IMG/VR virus record: IMGVR_UViG_3300042304_001125
Coordinates: 1-64,000 of that record
Length of the DNA: 64,000 nucleotides
DNA from: a virus
Direction: 5' to 3' (one strand)
Shown piece after piece: positions 58,398 through 63,946 of the stretch. Each line of letters starts with the position of its first letter. The stretch's first letter is position 1. The position numbers and the translations under genes are program-made. Below the pieces are notes generated by a model. It saw nothing but the letters and a program-made list of their open reading frames with translations. It was not told the DNA's origin and did no database searches.

Positions 58398-58429
58398 CTA
58401 AATATACGAACAAGATCTGGGTTAAACTA
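58398..58429 (-). promoter_or_regulatory. Early promoter with weak -33 (TATATTTAG)
   Basis: TATATTTAG at 58406-58398, but the -33 position 20 bases upstream reads TAG instead of TTG. It serves the 41-residue gene. Confidence 0.5.
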
Positions 58430-58441
58430 GACCCTTTATAA

Positions 58442-58681
58442 TTAGGTATTTTCTGGAACTATAAAATAAACATATTGACTTTTATTTTTTTTATGTTTAA
58501 CTCTATAATATAAACCTTTACGTAAACCCCTTCTTAATAAGTCAGCAAATTTCTTATTTGCTAACCTAGTTTCATTTCTAAAATAACCCCAAACATTTTC
58601 TTGAATTTCAGATTCTGTTTGAAAATTATGCTTTTTCAAATATTCTACTACTTGATTAACTGAATTTCTAGGATAACCCAT
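58442..58681 (-). CDS. Possible winged-helix DNA-binding early protein
   Basis: From the ATG in the GGTT-ATG leader (58681) the product has 79 residues; a start six bases upstream is less likely. YPRNSVNQVVEYLKKHNFQTESEIQENVW, then LANKKFADLLRRGLRKGLYYRVKH, then SQYVYF, has the helix-turn-helix and beta-wing spacing of winged-helix domains. No name can be given. Confidence 0.65.
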   Translation of the reverse strand: MGYPRNSVNQVVEYLKKHNFQTESEIQENVWGYFRNETRLANKKFADLLRRGLRKGLYYRVKHKKNKSQYVYFIVPENT

Positions 58682-58704
58682 AACCATTTGTTGTTTTTAT
58701 TTAC

Positions 58705-58736
58705 CTAAAGATAGTAACTAGACTAATACCAACCAA
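58705..58736 (-). promoter_or_regulatory. Early promoter (TATCTTTAG), duplicate of the one at 58215
   Basis: TTG at 58736-58734, 20-base spacer, TATCTTTAG at 58713-58705. The spacer is identical to that of the 58215 promoter. Confidence 0.78.
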
Positions 58737-58739
58737 CTA

Positions 58740-58850
58740 TTAGTTAAGGGAATTATCAAGTTCATCATTCACCCACTCCTTCTCATTTGGACCTAATTGA
58801 TTATAATCCATTCCAAATTCCTTTTGAGCAAGTACATCACGTACATCCAT
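58740..58850 (-). CDS. Small early protein, 36 residues
   Basis: The reading frame MDVRDVLAQKEFGMDYNQLGPNEKEWVNDELDNSLN is preceded by promoter and leader. LGPNEKEWV.DE.DN resembles a short motif at the end of other T4-like phage hypotheticals. Function unknown. Confidence 0.65.
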   Translation of the reverse strand: MDVRDVLAQKEFGMDYNQLGPNEKEWVNDELDNSLN

Positions 58851-58872
58851 AACCGTTGTTGTTTTTATTTAC

Positions 58873-58904
58873 CTAAAGATAAGAACGAAATTTCAATTGA
58901 GCAA
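58873..58904 (-). promoter_or_regulatory. Early promoter (TATCTTTAG)
   Basis: TTG at 58904-58902, 20-base spacer, TATCTTTAG at 58881-58873, before the 36-residue gene. Confidence 0.76.
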
Positions 58905-58912
58905 CTATTTTT

Positions 58913-59113
58913 TTAAAGCTTTGGCTGATTGTCAGCAAAAAATTCCATCACTGCTTCATACTCATCATCATCTGTGACTGGCAAACCAGTTGAAACTTCA
59001 GTCAATTCCTCTGAATAAGACATCAAATCTTCATAATAGAAGAGGTTGTAAATATTACCACCGAATTTGATAGTATAATTGATAGTCTGATTTTTTACTT
59101 CTACTAATTCCAT
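58913..59113 (-). CDS. Hypothetical early protein, 66 residues
   Basis: I start it at 59113 (MELVEVKNQT) because the GGTT-ATG leader and promoter precede this ATG; a longer frame to 59167 would cover the promoter. The product is acidic, with IYNLFYYEDLMSYSEEL and DDDEYEAVMEFF. Function unknown. Confidence 0.7.
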   Translation of the reverse strand: MELVEVKNQTINYTIKFGGNIYNLFYYEDLMSYSEELTEVSTGLPVTDDDEYEAVMEFFADNQPKL

Positions 59114-59135
59114 AACCGTTTTTTTTATTTGTTTA

Positions 59136-59167
59136 CTAAAGATACGAAGAAGGGTTGGATAAACCAA
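59136..59167 (-). promoter_or_regulatory. Early promoter with TTG in a terminator hairpin
   Basis: TTG at 59167-59165, 20-base spacer, TATCTTTAG at 59144-59136. The TTG lies in the hairpin that follows the upstream gene. Confidence 0.78.
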
Positions 59168-59170
59168 CCC
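59152..59170 (-). terminator. Terminator hairpin overlapping a promoter
   Basis: On the minus strand GGGTTGG-TTTAT-CCAACCC (7-bp stem) is followed by TTCTTC, 5 bases after the stop of the 80-residue gene. Confidence 0.68.
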
Positions 59171-59174
59171 CCTC

Positions 59175-59417
59175 CTAAAGAAATTCCATTACTTCAGCTA
59201 ATCCCATCTCCTCTAATTCATCTTGGTTTTCGATATCATCACCAAATACTAAACTGATATCTGAGTTATATATAATCAATGATACATCATCTCCCATGAC
59301 ACGACCTATCAACTGGACCTCTTTTGAAGTAAGCTCTTCAGTAAACACTTCTCCTACTTCACCAGTTTCGAAGTTCCAAGTAAATCCGAAAACTCTTTCT
59401 TTCAATTTCAATTCCAT
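59175..59417 (-). CDS. Hypothetical early protein, 80 residues
   Basis: The product is acidic: MELKLKERVFGFTWNFETGEVGEVF, then SLIIYNSDISLVFGDDIENQDEL. It shares the MEL start and acidic end with the adjacent 66-residue protein. It has its own early promoter and terminator. Function unknown. Confidence 0.7.
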   Translation of the reverse strand: MELKLKERVFGFTWNFETGEVGEVFTEELTSKEVQLIGRVMGDDVSLIIYNSDISLVFGDDIENQDELEEMGLAEVMEFL

Positions 59418-59444
59418 AACTGTTGTGTTTGTTGTTATTAATAC

Positions 59445-59476
59445 CTAAAGATAAGAAAGAGGGTCGGTAAAACCAA
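59445..59476 (-). promoter_or_regulatory. Early promoter with TTG in a terminator hairpin
   Basis: TTG at 59476-59474, 20-base spacer, TATCTTTAG at 59453-59445, before the 80-residue gene. Confidence 0.78.
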
Positions 59477-59479
59477 CCC
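59461..59479 (-). terminator. Terminator hairpin overlapping a promoter
   Basis: On the minus strand GGGTTGG-TTTTA-CCGACCC (one wobble pair) is followed by TCTTTCTT, about 30 bases after the stop of the 50-residue gene. Confidence 0.66.
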
Positions 59480-59508
59480 CCTCCTAAACTTTTTTGAAAT
59501 TATCTTAC

Positions 59509-59661
59509 CTAAATTGGTAAATATTTTGACAAATACCGAAGTAGTGCCTCTTTTGCAAAAGGCTTATCCTCAGCTTTTAGCTCATCAAATAATGCTATTA
59601 CAACTGATTCGTCTAATGCTTCTGCAAATTCAACCACCAATTCTTTAATGTTTTCATTCAT
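59509..59661 (-). CDS. Small early protein, 50 residues
   Basis: Started at 59661 (MNENIKELVVEF) on the basis of the AAAGGTTATG leader; a frame to 59727 would run through the promoter. Helical and acidic (SVVIALFDELKAEDKPFAKEALLRYL). Function unknown. Confidence 0.68.
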   Translation of the reverse strand: MNENIKELVVEFAEALDESVVIALFDELKAEDKPFAKEALLRYLSKYLPI

Positions 59662-59684
59662 AACCTTTATTTTTTTGTTTGTAC

Positions 59685-59716
59685 CTAAATATACGAAGGA
59701 AGGTTGGATAAACCAA
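59685..59716 (-). promoter_or_regulatory. Early promoter with TTG in a terminator hairpin
   Basis: TTG at 59716-59714, 20-base spacer, TATATTTAG at 59693-59685, before the 50-residue gene. Confidence 0.78.
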
Positions 59717-59718
59717 CC
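59702..59718 (-). terminator. Terminator hairpin overlapping a promoter
   Basis: On the minus strand GGTTGG-TTTAT-CCAACC is followed by TTCCTTC, 19 bases after the stop of the 110-residue gene. Confidence 0.66.
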
Positions 59719-59737
59719 CCCTCCCAAAACTTTTTTC

Positions 59738-60070
59738 CTAGAAGTTATAATCGTGATGCTTCATCGGGCAGTTAGCAAACTGCAAGAAGCTTCTCTTCAT
59801 AGAGCTCCTACTGAGAGAAAGCTCAAAGGGCTGCCCTTCATCGTAGAAGTCATAGTCCTGCTGGTAGTTGTTGACACAATGACCTGCAAAGCCTCCGGGC
59901 ACAAACTCCATCTTGACCTTATTCTCTCCTGCTTTCACTCTCTGGACTAGTACCTTGGTCTTACTCTTGATAGATACTATCCTACCTAAGGGCATAATAT
60001 CCGACCATAGCACCCGGTTGATATAAGTACCAACCATCTCCTCATTCAATATTAACTTTTCTTTTTTCAT
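59738..60070 (-). CDS. Hypothetical early protein, 110 residues
   Basis: Started at 60070 (MKKEKLILNEEMVGTYINRV) by the leader; the longer frame reaches into the promoter. It has a small beta-barrel-like pattern (GRIVSIKSKTKVLVQRVKAGENKVKMEFV) and ends NCPMKHHDYNF. Function unknown. Confidence 0.7.
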   Translation of the reverse strand: MKKEKLILNEEMVGTYINRVLWSDIMPLGRIVSIKSKTKVLVQRVKAGENKVKMEFVPGGFAGHCVNNYQQDYDFYDEGQPFELSLSRSSMKRSFLQFANCPMKHHDYNF

Positions 60071-60092
60071 AACCGTTGTTTTTATTTGTTTA

Positions 60093-60124
60093 CTAAAGAT
60101 AGGAACTATATTTAAAATAGTCAA
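60093..60124 (-). promoter_or_regulatory. Early promoter (TATCTTTAG)
   Basis: TTG at 60124-60122, 20-base spacer, TATCTTTAG at 60101-60093. Confidence 0.78.
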
Positions 60125-60370
60125 CTATCGACCCATTTCTTTTTCCCATTCTTTATCATCGATAAACATTCCGGGTTTATCTAACTCTTCATTCAAATCT
60201 AACTCTTCATTCAGTTCCTCAATCTCATTAAGCTGCTCCTTAAGGAAACGAATCATTCGAACACGATACCTTTCATCTCTTTCGTTTTCAGCTTCATTCC
60301 AGATATTCTCAAAACAATCTAAAAGATCGTTATACGTATTCTCAAATCGACAGTAGCTCATGTTTGCCAT
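60125..60370 (-). CDS. Hypothetical early protein, 81 residues
   Basis: The product starts MANMSYCRFENTYNDLLDCFENIW, a start shared by a family of short phage and bacterial hypotheticals (MSYCRFENT). The remainder is acidic (LNEIEELNEELDLNEELD). A start at the second Met is possible. It has its own early promoter. Confidence 0.75.
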   Translation of the reverse strand: MANMSYCRFENTYNDLLDCFENIWNEAENERDERYRVRMIRFLKEQLNEIEELNEELDLNEELDKPGMFIDDKEWEKEMGR

Positions 60371-60394
60371 AACAGTTGTTGTTTTTAATTGTAC

Positions 60395-60426
60395 CTAAAG
60401 ATAGGCACAAACTTTTTTCAATCCAA
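60395..60426 (-). promoter_or_regulatory. Early promoter (TATCTTTAG), left half of a divergent pair
   Basis: TTG at 60426-60424, 20-base spacer, TATCTTTAG at 60403-60395, before the 81-residue gene. The TTG sits in one arm of a CCAAC-T-run-GTTGG palindrome. Confidence 0.75.
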
Positions 60427-60437
60427 CTTTTTTTTAG

Positions 60438-60469
60438 TTGGTCACAAACTTTTTTTTTCGTACATTTAG
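60438..60469 (+). promoter_or_regulatory. Candidate plus-strand early promoter without a gene
   Basis: TTG at 60438-60440, 20-base spacer, TACATTTAG at 60461-60469. The TTG is the other arm of the palindrome at 60423-60441. Downstream I see only a 13-codon frame at 60471, then sequence antisense to minus-strand genes, so an RNA product is possible. Confidence 0.5.
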
Positions 60470-60575
60470 GATGGTTGACGGGCCTGCCCTTGGAAGAGAG
60501 GCGGAAGAGTAGACGGGCCGGTACCTTATACTCTAGACTTAAAGCTTTACTTTAACTTAAAGCTTTGCTTGAAGG

Positions 60576-60920
60576 TTATTTCATCCACTGATGCACTACT
60601 GCCAGGCGGTCTGGAGTCAGAACTCTCAACTCAGTTACTCCCTTCACCTGCTCCTGTATACTAAGGTCCTTGCTGCCTAACTCCTGCAGTAGGGCTTGCT
60701 CATACCCTAGAGCCTCTACCTTGGTCCTAAATTTTTTCTGCCCTAGTACTTCTATTTTTTTAAAAAGCGCTCGATAGGAATTTCTACCTTCGTAGCGCTC
60801 ATTAGCGTCTAGGCGGTACTCCGCATCATGCATCGACACTCCTACCTTAAGAATAACCTGAGAGGGAGAGAGGCGGACACCTACATAGTCATCCAGCCTC
60901 AGAGCATACACCACGTACAT
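60576..60920 (-). CDS. Hypothetical protein, possibly GIY-YIG-like
   Basis: The product has 114 residues. MYVVYALRL...VILKVGVSMHDAEYRLDANERY resembles the first half of a T5orf172/GIY-YIG domain (YVYAL...KVG.S......RL), but the usual catalytic features are incomplete. It sits in the repeat-rich block, 5 bases after the weak 75-residue frame. Weak call. Confidence 0.5.
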   Translation of the reverse strand: MYVVYALRLDDYVGVRLSPSQVILKVGVSMHDAEYRLDANERYEGRNSYRALFKKIEVLGQKKFRTKVEALGYEQALLQELGSKDLSIQEQVKGVTELRVLTPDRLAVVHQWMK

Positions 60921-60925
60921 CCGAC

Positions 60926-61153
60926 TTAAAGCTCTGCTTTAACTTCAAGCTTTGATTTAACTGTCCCAGTCTCTAGATCGATCACTAGACGGACGGTTGG
61001 CTGGACGGTTCCCTCCCTACGGTTTCCTCCTACGGTTTTCTGGACGGTTGTCTCCCTACGGTTACCTGGGACGGTTTCCTGGCTACGGTTACCTAGTAGG
61101 TACGGTTTTCTGTACGTTAAGGCACTGATGATTGTAAGGAGGATTATCTGCAT
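60926..61153 (-). CDS. Doubtful 75-residue frame inside the ACGGTT repeats
   Basis: The frame has repeats GNRSQETVP, GNRRETTVQ and GNRREGTVQ, all coded by the ACGGTT repeat cluster read in antisense. No leader or good promoter precedes it (a loose TTG-N20-TTTATTAAA lies near 61227-61257). It may be a by-product of the repeats rather than a gene. Confidence 0.28.
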   Translation of the reverse strand: MQIILLTIISALTYRKPYLLGNRSQETVPGNRRETTVQKTVGGNRREGTVQPTVRLVIDLETGTVKSKLEVKAEL

Positions 61154-61187
61154 ACGGTTTTCTGGGTTACGGTTTTTTCTACGGTTT
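60993..61187 (+). repeat. ACGGTT repeat cluster
   Basis: Twelve copies of ACGGTT, most as TACGGTTTCCT or TACGGTTACCT, lie in direct orientation on the plus strand within 195 bases, with irregular spacing. A thirteenth is at 61377-61382. It looks like an array of binding sites or iterons. The surrounding 61154-61393 has no gene I can support. Confidence 0.75.
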
Positions 61188-61393
61188 ACTGAATACTTAA
61201 AGCTTTACTTTAAGGTTGAAAATTTAATAAATTCTATAGAGAAAAAAGTTGCAAGAGGGGTAGGCAGGTACTAGCTATTGAATCTTTACTTTAACTTCAC
61301 TCTCTGCTTTAAGTCTACACACAATTTATATCTCCATATCTCTATATCACTCTATACAAATATCTTTATATACGCTACGGTTTCCTCTAAACA

Positions 61394-61657
61394 TCATCCC
61401 TTCTTAATCAACTTACGTTTTATCTTAATGAGAGAAAGGAGATCATTAACAGTCCCTTTAGCAATTTGACGTCCTTGTAGGGAGGTAGGACCAAAGTCTA
61501 GCACAAGTCTCTCATAATTTTCTACCATCCTCAGACATGCCTCCAGATGTTCCTCCCCAGTACTTGTCCAGATTGTATTCCTAGTTTTAGAGTATGCCTC
61601 TGTCCAGTGGTAGCCGAGTAACTCTGCCTTATGTGTTGATTTTATCTTATTCATCAT
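61394..61657 (-). CDS. Hypothetical protein, 87 residues
   Basis: The product starts MMNKIKSTHKAELLGYHWTEAY and ends KRKLIKKG; helical and basic. It overlaps the 37-residue frame by 11 bases as the last gene of the operon that starts at the DUF932-like gene. Function unknown. Confidence 0.62.
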   Translation of the reverse strand: MMNKIKSTHKAELLGYHWTEAYSKTRNTIWTSTGEEHLEACLRMVENYERLVLDFGPTSLQGRQIAKGTVNDLLSLIKIKRKLIKKG

Positions 61658-61760
61658 CTTCTAAAGATTCACTGAAGGTTGTCTTTTTTCTTTTGTATGC
61701 TGAGAAGATATCTACTCCATCTTCATAGCCATTCTCTTCTCTTTCTTCACTCTTCATCAT
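61647..61760 (-). CDS. Small acidic protein, 37 residues
   Basis: The frame MMKSEEREENGYEDGVDIFSAYKRKK...ESLEDDE overlaps the previous gene by 14 bases and the next by 11. Overlaps on both sides are in the style of this operon. No family recognised. Confidence 0.5.
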   Translation of the reverse strand: MMKSEEREENGYEDGVDIFSAYKRKKTTFSESLEDDE

Positions 61761-61881
61761 CACTCCACTCCTCATCCTCTAGTCCGTCTTGTAATGTATT
61801 ATCCCATTCCTGGATTGAAGGAAGGTCCCAATTTAGGTCCCGAAAGGCCGGGTCCTGGTCTAGAGGTATTCTCTTGGTCAT
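61747..61881 (-). CDS. Small acidic protein, 44 residues
   Basis: The frame MTKRIPLDQDPAFRDLNWDLPSIQEWDNTLQDGLEDEEW begins with an ATGA overlap of the upstream stop. The DPAFRDLNWD start is distinctive. Function unknown. Confidence 0.58.
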   Translation of the reverse strand: MTKRIPLDQDPAFRDLNWDLPSIQEWDNTLQDGLEDEEWSDDEE

Positions 61882-62132
61882 AGCTTTCTGATTAGATGTT
61901 CGACTTCATTCCACCACACCTCCTGTTCGTAGGAGTATAACTGAAGATAGTACCGCTCGGTCATTGAGACAACTGTTAGGAACTGCATGTTATGGACAGC
62001 CGTCCCTTCTTCGGACTTCTTCCATATCATCATATCTTCGAAGTTGTCAAATCTTACAACCTCTACTGTCCTCTTCTTTTCATCCTTAAGCACTACTACC
62101 CAAGGTTCCCATTTAATACTTCCGTACGCCAT
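61878..62132 (-). CDS. Hypothetical protein, 84 residues
   Basis: Started at 62132 (MAYGSIKWEPW) rather than at 62186, because the longer frame would run through a structured GC-rich intergenic stretch. The product has WVVVLKDEKKRTVEVVRFDNFEDMMIW and EQEVWWNEVEHLIRKL, a small alpha/beta fold. Function unknown. Confidence 0.6.
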   Translation of the reverse strand: MAYGSIKWEPWVVVLKDEKKRTVEVVRFDNFEDMMIWKKSEEGTAVHNMQFLTVVSMTERYYLQLYSYEQEVWWNEVEHLIRKL

Positions 62133-62150
62133 TGTTAAGTTTTGATTACA

Positions 62151-62166
62151 AGCCCTGCGGGCTTTT
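62151..62166 (+). terminator. Plus-oriented hairpin of unclear role
   Basis: AGCCC-TGC-GGGCT followed by TTTT on the plus strand; no plus-strand gene precedes it. A second hairpin, GCACC-TTC-GGTGC, lies at 62183-62195. On the minus strand this one lacks a T run. Confidence 0.35.
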
Positions 62167-62237
62167 GATGAGAATGCGCGTGGCACCTTCGGTGCGAGAG
62201 AGGGAAACGCCCCCTGCTCGCCCCTCGGCCTCCCTGC

Positions 62238-62687
62238 TTACCGGACCCTGCTGTTCCACTTTGGACTGTATTTGTTAATCAAAGCGTATTCCAAGCTCCT
62301 GCTTAGTGAGAGAATAACACCATGCCAGAATAATTTATCCCCCTTTGTGGAATATATCTCAAGCATGTGATCGTTCTCAATCATCTTCTTAAAGATCTTC
62401 TTGTTAGTTCCGCCCATCTTTGCAAAGCGGCCTTTGTCGTATCCTTCAAAGCGTTGCTGTAGAGAGTTAGCTGTATACCCGATGTAAAGAATCTCTTCTC
62501 CATCGCACATCATATACACTACATCTTCTTCTTTGGCTAGGTCTGGGTTGAAGTTAAAGATAAGTCTTTTACTTGGGTTAACCTTTCTACCTCTCTTACC
62601 TTCTTCACCACCCTTCATCCCGGTAGCCATCGTGCCTACCAGTTTAAACTTCTGATCGATAATTGCTTTAATCTTAGACATGCTCAT
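62238..62687 (-). CDS. GIY-YIG domain protein
   Basis: From 62687 the product has 149 residues (MSMSKIKAIID); 62681 is equally plausible, and the longer frame to 62714 would overlap the gene upstream. VVYMMCDGEEILYIGYTANSLQQRFEGY is a GIY-YIG-type motif (VYM...LYIGYT..SL..R). The C-terminal part ends YALINKYSPKWNSR, the usual second half. Endonuclease or DNA-nicking role is known for the family; the target is unknown. Confidence 0.75.
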   Translation of the reverse strand: MSMSKIKAIIDQKFKLVGTMATGMKGGEEGKRGRKVNPSKRLIFNFNPDLAKEEDVVYMMCDGEEILYIGYTANSLQQRFEGYDKGRFAKMGGTNKKIFKKMIENDHMLEIYSTKGDKLFWHGVILSLSRSLEYALINKYSPKWNSRVR

Positions 62688-62838
62688 AGAATCTTTCAAC
62701 AACACCGAACGCATAACCTTTCTTACACAACCTCACAGCGTACGCCATTTGAGAAGTCTTGTGAACTACCTCCCACAGCTGCCCGTCTCTTTCGAAACGG
62801 ACAGGTGGGGTAGCTTTCTTATCTCTGATCTTACGCAT
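62674..62838 (-). CDS. Small early protein, 54 residues
   Basis: The frame MRKIRDKKATPPVRFERDGQLWEVVHKTSQMAYAVRL...GYAFGVVERFYEHV overlaps the DUF932-like gene by 8 bases and the GIY-YIG gene by 14. Mixed alpha/beta. Function unknown. Confidence 0.62.
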   Translation of the reverse strand: MRKIRDKKATPPVRFERDGQLWEVVHKTSQMAYAVRLCKKGYAFGVVERFYEHV

Positions 62839-63652
62839 ACTGCAGAGCAAGTTCGAATAGGTCTTGATTGATCTTCAAGTCTTTCTCGAATGAACGAATC
62901 TTACGTACCTGGCGTACCTTAGCTCCATTCAATGCTCCTTTGAAGCCTCCTTGGGTGATAGCTTCCTGTACTCGGTTGAAAGTCAACCACAAATCATTTC
63001 CTTCGTCTTGCTTACGGCGGCTAGAAAGAATACCTTCCAACACCTCATCTTCTACTTTAACCTCATCGGTTAGTTCGATACCACGACGTAGTAGGTAAGC
63101 CTTCAAAGCAAAGTCTTTCTGCTGCTCTTCCGTCATCACAACCTCTTTCATCTTGTTGATAACCTCAACCTTCTTAGGTAGCTCCTGCACTGCAGTCTCA
63201 ATAAGCTTCTGCAGATCCTCAAACGAGTAACCCATGTGGCGGATCTTAAAGTTAGCAAACTGCTCATCAGCTACTACCAATCCATTGCTGCACACCAGAC
63301 GATACAGCCCCATCATAAACTTGAATGATTGAGTACCATCGTGAGAGTTAGTCAGAATGATCTGAGGAAATACATCATCACCTTCTGCACCTTTGATAAG
63401 GAGGTTAGGGTTCTGAAACTTAATCATGTGCTTAGAGAAGATAGAAGTCTTACCTGCACGACCTCGGCGTTGAGCAGCTTGAACTGGCTCCCATCCCATC
63501 GTCGTTAAGTCTTCAATTACTCGGCTAGTAGGTACGTGAACGTACTTGTCTGATACCTGTCGAGTAGGCTTGTCGATGAAGGCAAAAGGAACTACCTTCT
63601 TCAACTCTTCGATTGTCATTACGCGGTCTGCATTGCTGTTTGAAATCATCAT
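62831..63652 (-). CDS. DUF932-like phage protein
   Basis: Started at 63652 by the GGTT-ATG leader; two residues earlier is possible. The 273-residue product has VSDKYVHVPTSRVIEDLTTMGWEPVQA, ILTNSHDGTQSFKFMMGLYRLVCSNGLVV and LNRVQEA-type ends, matching the DUF932 (phage/plasmid-like) family. The domain is common in phages, plasmids and defence islands; its biochemical role is unknown. It opens an operon of at least seven genes. Confidence 0.88.
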   Translation of the reverse strand: MMISNSNADRVMTIEELKKVVPFAFIDKPTRQVSDKYVHVPTSRVIEDLTTMGWEPVQAAQRRGRAGKTSIFSKHMIKFQNPNLLIKGAEGDDVFPQIILTNSHDGTQSFKFMMGLYRLVCSNGLVVADEQFANFKIRHMGYSFEDLQKLIETAVQELPKKVEVINKMKEVVMTEEQQKDFALKAYLLRRGIELTDEVKVEDEVLEGILSSRRKQDEGNDLWLTFNRVQEAITQGGFKGALNGAKVRQVRKIRSFEKDLKINQDLFELALQYA

Positions 63653-63675
63653 AACCATTTTGTTTTTAATTATAC

Positions 63676-63707
63676 TTAAAGATAGGAACTAACTTCGTTG
63701 GTTCCAA
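63676..63707 (-). promoter_or_regulatory. Early promoter (TATCTTTAA)
   Basis: TTG at 63707-63705, 20-base spacer, TATCTTTAA at 63684-63676, before the DUF932-like gene. Confidence 0.76.
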
Positions 63708-63712
63708 CTCTT

Positions 63713-63946
63713 CTAAGTAATAATTCCTAACTTTTTTGCAGTAAGATATCCTACCACCTTACCTTCATCAGTCATGTACTGGTGTTTGGTCTTAGGTAGT
63801 CCTTTATTCTTCTCTTCTAACTCTTCATAGAGACTCTTATGACCCTTACTGTAAGAGGTTTCAGATGTTATAACCCTTCCATTTTCAGACATAAAGTACC
63901 TAATGGTAGTTCCGTCTGAGTGAGTCTTAGATAAGATCTCTTGCAT
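63713..63946 (-). CDS. Hypothetical protein, 77 residues
   Basis: The product starts MQEILSKTHSDGTTIRYFMSENGRVITSET and ends KKLGIIT, with GKVVGYLTAK. It overlaps the upstream gene by 20 bases. Function unknown. Confidence 0.65.
   Translation of the reverse strand: MQEILSKTHSDGTTIRYFMSENGRVITSETSYSKGHKSLYEELEEKNKGLPKTKHQYMTDEGKVVGYLTAKKLGIIT

Larger units (their letters stand above)
60541..61207. repeat. Dispersed TTAAAGCTTTxCTTTAA elements
   Basis: Elements built on CTTAAAGC(T/-)TTxCTTTAA occur at 60541, 60559, about 60926 (diverged) and 61200; a more diverged copy lies near 61283. The AAAGCTTT core is palindromic. One copy codes for the end of the 75-residue frame. They alternate with the ACGGTT cluster. 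Confidence 0.6.

Noticed and set aside
59114-60124. Longer frames starting at 59167, 59727 and 60124
   Set aside because: These starts lie upstream of or inside the promoter. The GGTT-ATG leader gives the shorter starts.
62150-62235. A tRNA-like element in the structured gap
   Set aside because: The hairpins do not form a cloverleaf, and no T-loop consensus is present. No tRNA gene was seen anywhere in the window.
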